Shown in pieces: positions 7,551-9,473 of a stretch of DNA of 9,473 nucleotides. The DNA comes from JBCBKZ01 sp039026975. Its GTDB lineage: Bacteria; Bacteroidota; Bacteroidia; J057. How positions within the stretch are numbered: position 1 is the stretch's first letter; every line of letters begins with the position of its first letter. The translations under genes and the position numbers were made by a program. The notes below the pieces were generated by a model. That model ran no database searches and was not told the origin of the DNA. It saw only the letters and a program-made list of their open reading frames with translations. The stretch covers positions 1 to 9,473 of the forward strand of contig JBCCLI010000252.1 in assembly GCA_039026975.1 (NCBI GenBank). The letters are read 5' to 3'.

Positions 7551-7587
7551 GTGTAAAGAGAACAATCATCATTGCTTCCCTTTACAC
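7551..7587 (-). terminator. Strong stem-loop downstream of arsM
   Basis: The outer arms GTGTAAAG and CTTTACAC are perfect inverted repeats. The helix continues inward to a 4-base loop (GAUG in minus-strand RNA). In minus-strand RNA every position pairs, with one G-U wobble and one bulged G, giving a 16-base-pair stem; in plus-strand RNA the wobble becomes an A-C mismatch. This favours a role in the minus-strand transcript, 55 bases after the arsM stop. There is no U-run directly after it. GCC-N8-GGC-TTTTT follows about 14 bases on and could supply one. The likely role is terminator or 3'-end stabiliser; an operator for the beta-barrel operon is the alternative. Confidence 0.5.
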
Positions 7588-7642
7588 TATGTACACTTCA
7601 TTCATCTAATGATGGTCTCTCAGATGCTAATGGTAACCAGGA

Positions 7643-8482
7643 TTAACCCGTTTTTTTAGCAGTCAAAGAAATACTTACTACCCTGGAGGCCATCTCTTCT
7701 ATTTTCTCCTTACTCAATTTCATATTCATAGCCTCAGCCAGCTCGTTTACCTGTGGATCAGCCAGCATTAATTCTAGCGGAAAAGCTGACTTGGATTTTA
7801 TCTTTATCTCCGTAAATCCAGCCTGGCGTATATATGAGACATAGTCTTCCAGCTTTTCTGCTCCTGATACGCAGGCTATGTGTGCAGGTAGGGATTTTTT
7901 TATGAGCCATGGAAGTTCTTTTTCCAGCATAATATCACTAATGGACAGCCTCCCACCATTTTTCAGGACACGGTAGGCTTCCTTAAAGACTTGGGCTTTT
8001 TGGAAAGAAAGGTTAATGACACAGTTGGAGATAATATGATCAGCTATTTGGTCATTCAGGGGTAGATCTTCAATATCTCCCTTTACGAACTCCACATTAT
8101 TATACTGGTATTTTCTAGCATTTTGCCTAGCCAGTTCCAACATATCATCCGAAAGATCTATTCCTACTACCTTGCCTCTTGAACCCACAATAGATGAAAC
8201 ATTAAACACATCAAATCCTGCTCCAGATCCCAGGTCTATGACCGTTTCCCCTGCTTGCATCCTGGCTAAAGCTGCCGGATTCCCACAGCCTACTCCCAGG
8301 TTAGCTTCTACAGGTAGGTTAGCTATTTCTTCTTGAGAATAGCCAATCATTTCTCCTATTTGTTTGGCGTAAGAAGAAGAATCACAACACCCAAACAGCT
8401 TAGGCAGAAGTCCCTTCTTTCTACTCTTAGCAAGTTTTCCATAACTCTGAACTACTGCTTTCTTAACTGAGTTTAATTCCAT
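7643..8482 (-). CDS. arsM: Arsenite S-adenosylmethionine methyltransferase
   Basis: 279 residues, the normal length for the family. It transfers methyl groups from S-adenosylmethionine to arsenite in the cytosol, giving mono- to trimethylated arsenicals. Residues 81-91 (VIDLGSGAGFD) are SAM motif I, preceded by the ArsM signature ANLGVGCGNP (60-69); SNCVINLS (152-159) and HIACVSGA (201-208) are the other hallmark blocks. The arsenic-binding cysteines are all represented: Cys32/Cys33 near the N-terminus, Cys66, Cys154 and Cys204. The C-terminal part (from about 225) is short and has no extra cysteine-rich tail. No Shine-Dalgarno is visible. A Crp/Fnr regulator gene lies 67 bases upstream on the same strand, with an FNR-type box overlapping its stop. 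No arsR, arsC or arsenite efflux gene is in the window. The enzyme call is firm. Confidence 0.93.
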   Translation of the reverse strand: MELNSVKKAVVQSYGKLAKSRKKGLLPKLFGCCDSSSYAKQIGEMIGYSQEEIANLPVEANLGVGCGNPAALARMQAGETVIDLGSGAGFDVFNVSSIVGSRGKVVGIDLSDDMLELARQNARKYQYNNVEFVKGDIEDLPLNDQIADHIISNCVINLSFQKAQVFKEAYRVLKNGGRLSISDIMLEKELPWLIKKSLPAHIACVSGAEKLEDYVSYIRQAGFTEIKIKSKSAFPLELMLADPQVNELAEAMNMKLSKEKIEEMASRVVSISLTAKKTG

Positions 8483-8495
8483 GATATCTGGTTAA

Positions 8496-8511
8496 TATTC
8501 AACATGGAATA
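8496..8511. repeat. Short inverted repeat TATTC-N6-GAATA in the arsM leader
   Basis: TATTC (8496-8500) and GAATA (8507-8511) form a 5-base dyad with a 6-base spacer, 14-29 bases before the arsM start. It could be an operator overlapping the transcription start, but the arms are short and AT-rich, so chance is a real possibility. Confidence 0.2.
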
Positions 8512-8534
8512 AAAATGAAGAATAGGATCTACCC

Positions 8535-8553
8535 ATCAATTGATCCAGATCAA
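8535..8553. promoter_or_regulatory. FNR-type box TTGAT-N4-ATCAA plus an extra half-site, upstream of arsM
   Basis: TTGATCCAGATCAA at 8540-8553 is an exact match to the FNR-family consensus TTGAT-N4-ATCAA. A third half-site, ATCAA (8535-8539), abuts it, forming ATCAATTGAT. The box overlaps the stop codon of the Crp/Fnr gene (8550-8552) and its centre is about 64 bases upstream of the arsM ATG, a spacing suited to an activator or repressor of an arsM promoter. The neighbouring regulator has the E-x-x-S-R recognition pattern expected to read this half-site. Binding is inferred. Confidence 0.55.
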
Positions 8554-9143
8554 GTATGGGCTAGCTTAGCACGAATCCGGCTCAGGGTTTCAGGCCTAAT
8601 TTGAAGATAGGAAGCCAGAAATATTAAAGGCACTCTTTGCAGAAGCATGGGATCATGATCAAGTATGTGCTTATATCTCTCCATAGCTGATAGATCTGTA
8701 ACCAGCCTCTTATGCCCTTCTGTGAAGATAAGCTCCTGCTCTACGGCTAGCCTCCCTACCTGTTGCCAGAACAGATGTTGATCAAACAGCTTCTGTAGGG
8801 ATTCATAGGAAATGAGAATGACCTTAGAAGACTCTATGGCTTGGATGGCTACCTCACTTTCTTTTTCAGTTACCATACTTTTGTAGGAAGTCATGATTTC
8901 TCCTTCCTTACAGAAGCAGTTGGTTATTTCTGTTCCCTCATGAAGATAATAATGCCTAAAAAGTCCCTCTTCTACAAAGGCTATCTCTCTACATATCTTC
9001 CCTAGGGGTAAAAAGTATTCCCCCTCTTTAACCTGTCTTTCCACTAAGTAGGGAATGGCTACCTCAAATATTTCTGGGGTGTAATGGGGAAATTGCTGTA
9101 GGTAGTTCTTAAAGGTTTCCACGTCCGCTTTCTTCTTACTCAA
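8550..9143 (-). CDS. Crp/Fnr-family transcriptional regulator
   Basis: 197 residues. Residues about 22-120 form a cyclic-nucleotide-binding-type beta roll (VKEGEYFLPLGKICREIAFVEEG at 38-60 is the conserved core). A dimerisation helix follows at about 122-142 and a shortened helix-turn-helix at 170-195 (VPLIFLASYLQIRPETLSR). Recognition-helix residues Glu185, Ser188 and Arg189 match the E-x-x-S-R trio that contacts TTGAT half-sites in FNR. Cys51, Cys76 and Cys78 do not match the FNR iron-sulfur cluster spacing, and no clear cAMP-binding arginine/serine cassette is seen, so the signal is unknown. The start is a TTG at 9143 overlapping the stop of the upstream gene (TTGA). No ATG occurs until residue 84, which would remove half of the sensory domain. 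This compact form without the FNR cluster is common in Bacteroidota. Confidence 0.85.
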   Translation of the reverse strand: MSKKKADVETFKNYLQQFPHYTPEIFEVAIPYLVERQVKEGEYFLPLGKICREIAFVEEGLFRHYYLHEGTEITNCFCKEGEIMTSYKSMVTEKESEVAIQAIESSKVILISYESLQKLFDQHLFWQQVGRLAVEQELIFTEGHKRLVTDLSAMERYKHILDHDPMLLQRVPLIFLASYLQIRPETLSRIRAKLAHT

Positions 9144-9473
9144 AATAACAACTCATGTAAATACCTTCCGGGGGCTAAGGTAAACCCTCCTGCTATGAGG
9201 ATTGCCCCAATATACAGCAGAACCATCTTCCTTCTATGGGCCCCTACTCTACCCTTTTTGATAGCCAAATAGGCAGTAGGAACTGTCCAAATGGTTAGGA
9301 AGCTGAAGGAATGTATCCATCCAAAATGATCGAATAGCCTGGGGCCTACCAAAGCAGGCATAAAGAGGGTAACCAGCGCTGTGAATAACATAAGCAGCAT
9401 GTATACTTTTCCGAGATTTCTATGAATAGGGGTCCCTTTTTTAATGAGTAGGGAGGTAGCACCCAGGAAAATA
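9140..9473 (-). CDS. DUF2306-like integral membrane protein (C-terminal part, cut by window edge)
   Basis: The frame is open to the right edge; 110 residues are visible, so the N-terminus lies outside the window. The ATG at 9400 is internal, because the conserved block just before it (GATSLLIKKGTPIHRNLGKVY) belongs to the same protein. That block, with HRxxG, then FGWIHSFSFLTIW and HRRKM, resembles the multi-pass DUF2306 family, whose His residues suggest a metal or haem role that is unproven. Three or four membrane helices are visible. Its stop (TGA, 9142-9140) overlaps the TTG start of the Crp/Fnr gene, so the two are probably translated together. Family call moderate; function unknown. Confidence 0.65.
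   Translation of the reverse strand, partial: IFLGATSLLIKKGTPIHRNLGKVYMLLMLFTALVTLFMPALVGPRLFDHFGWIHSFSFLTIWTVPTAYLAIKKGRVGAHRRKMVLLYIGAILIAGGFTLAPGRYLHELLF

Noticed and set aside
6612..7565. Longer beta-barrel protein starting at a TTG at 7565
   Set aside because: It would place 29 residues in front of a textbook signal peptide, and its start lies inside the stem-loop at 7551-7587. The ATG at 7478 fits better.
8550..9143. The Crp/Fnr protein as a true oxygen-sensing FNR
   Set aside because: The N-terminal cysteine cluster needed for the iron-sulfur centre is absent; only the DNA-recognition trio resembles FNR.
9140..9400. An 86-residue complete membrane protein starting at the ATG at 9400
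   Set aside because: The frame stays open upstream to the window edge and encodes conserved DUF2306-like sequence there, so the gene is partial and the ATG is internal.
1..9473. CRISPR array, insertion sequence, integrase, attachment sites, tRNA or rRNA
   Set aside because: No regularly spaced repeats, transposase or recombinase motifs, terminal inverted repeats or RNA-gene signatures were seen on either strand.

Overview
The window (9,473 bases, both ends cutting through genes) looks like chromosomal DNA of a member of the Bacteroidota. This is inferred from the gene families present: an EAD11-like domain fused to TIR, AAA-like/WD40 proteins, an exported propeller and beta-barrel, and a Bacteroidetes-type Crp/Fnr regulator. 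It also fits the near absence of Shine-Dalgarno sequences in front of the genes. No genus can be named from the sequence alone. No tRNA, rRNA, CRISPR array, transposase or tandem DNA repeat was seen, and no gap between genes exceeds 300 bases.

Left edge (1-562): the N-terminal part of an exported nucleoside-hydrolase-like protein on the minus strand. In front of it is a possible 19-codon leader reading frame, carrying the only strong Shine-Dalgarno-like sequence in the window. A 169-base divergent spacer separates it from the next gene.

Centre (563-5226): a tight plus-strand pair, 14 bases apart. The first protein is EAD11-like + TIR + AAA-like ATPase. The second is AAA-like ATPase + transmembrane helix + coiled coil + WD40 propeller. 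The two ATPase modules are homologous. Together they resemble an NLR/STAND immune receptor split in two, with an effector half (TIR, probable NAD-consuming enzyme) and a membrane-anchored sensor half (propeller). This is the best candidate in the window for an undescribed conflict or defence system. The charge pattern around the membrane helix suggests the propeller lies outside the cytoplasm.

Centre-right (5230-7478): a convergent minus-strand pair that ends 3 bases from the sensor gene. It encodes an exported outer-membrane beta-barrel-like protein and, joined by an ATGA overlap, an exported WD40 propeller with a C-terminal Ig-like domain. Whether it works with the TIR pair is unknown.

Right (7551-9473): a minus-strand run of a DUF2306-like membrane protein, a Crp/Fnr-family regulator (TTG start, TTGA overlap) and arsenite methyltransferase arsM. 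A strong stem-loop follows arsM. A perfect FNR-type box, TTGAT-N4-ATCAA, sits over the stop codon of the regulator gene and just upstream of arsM. The regulator's recognition helix carries the E-x-x-S-R pattern that reads such half-sites in FNR, so direct control of arsM by its neighbour is plausible.
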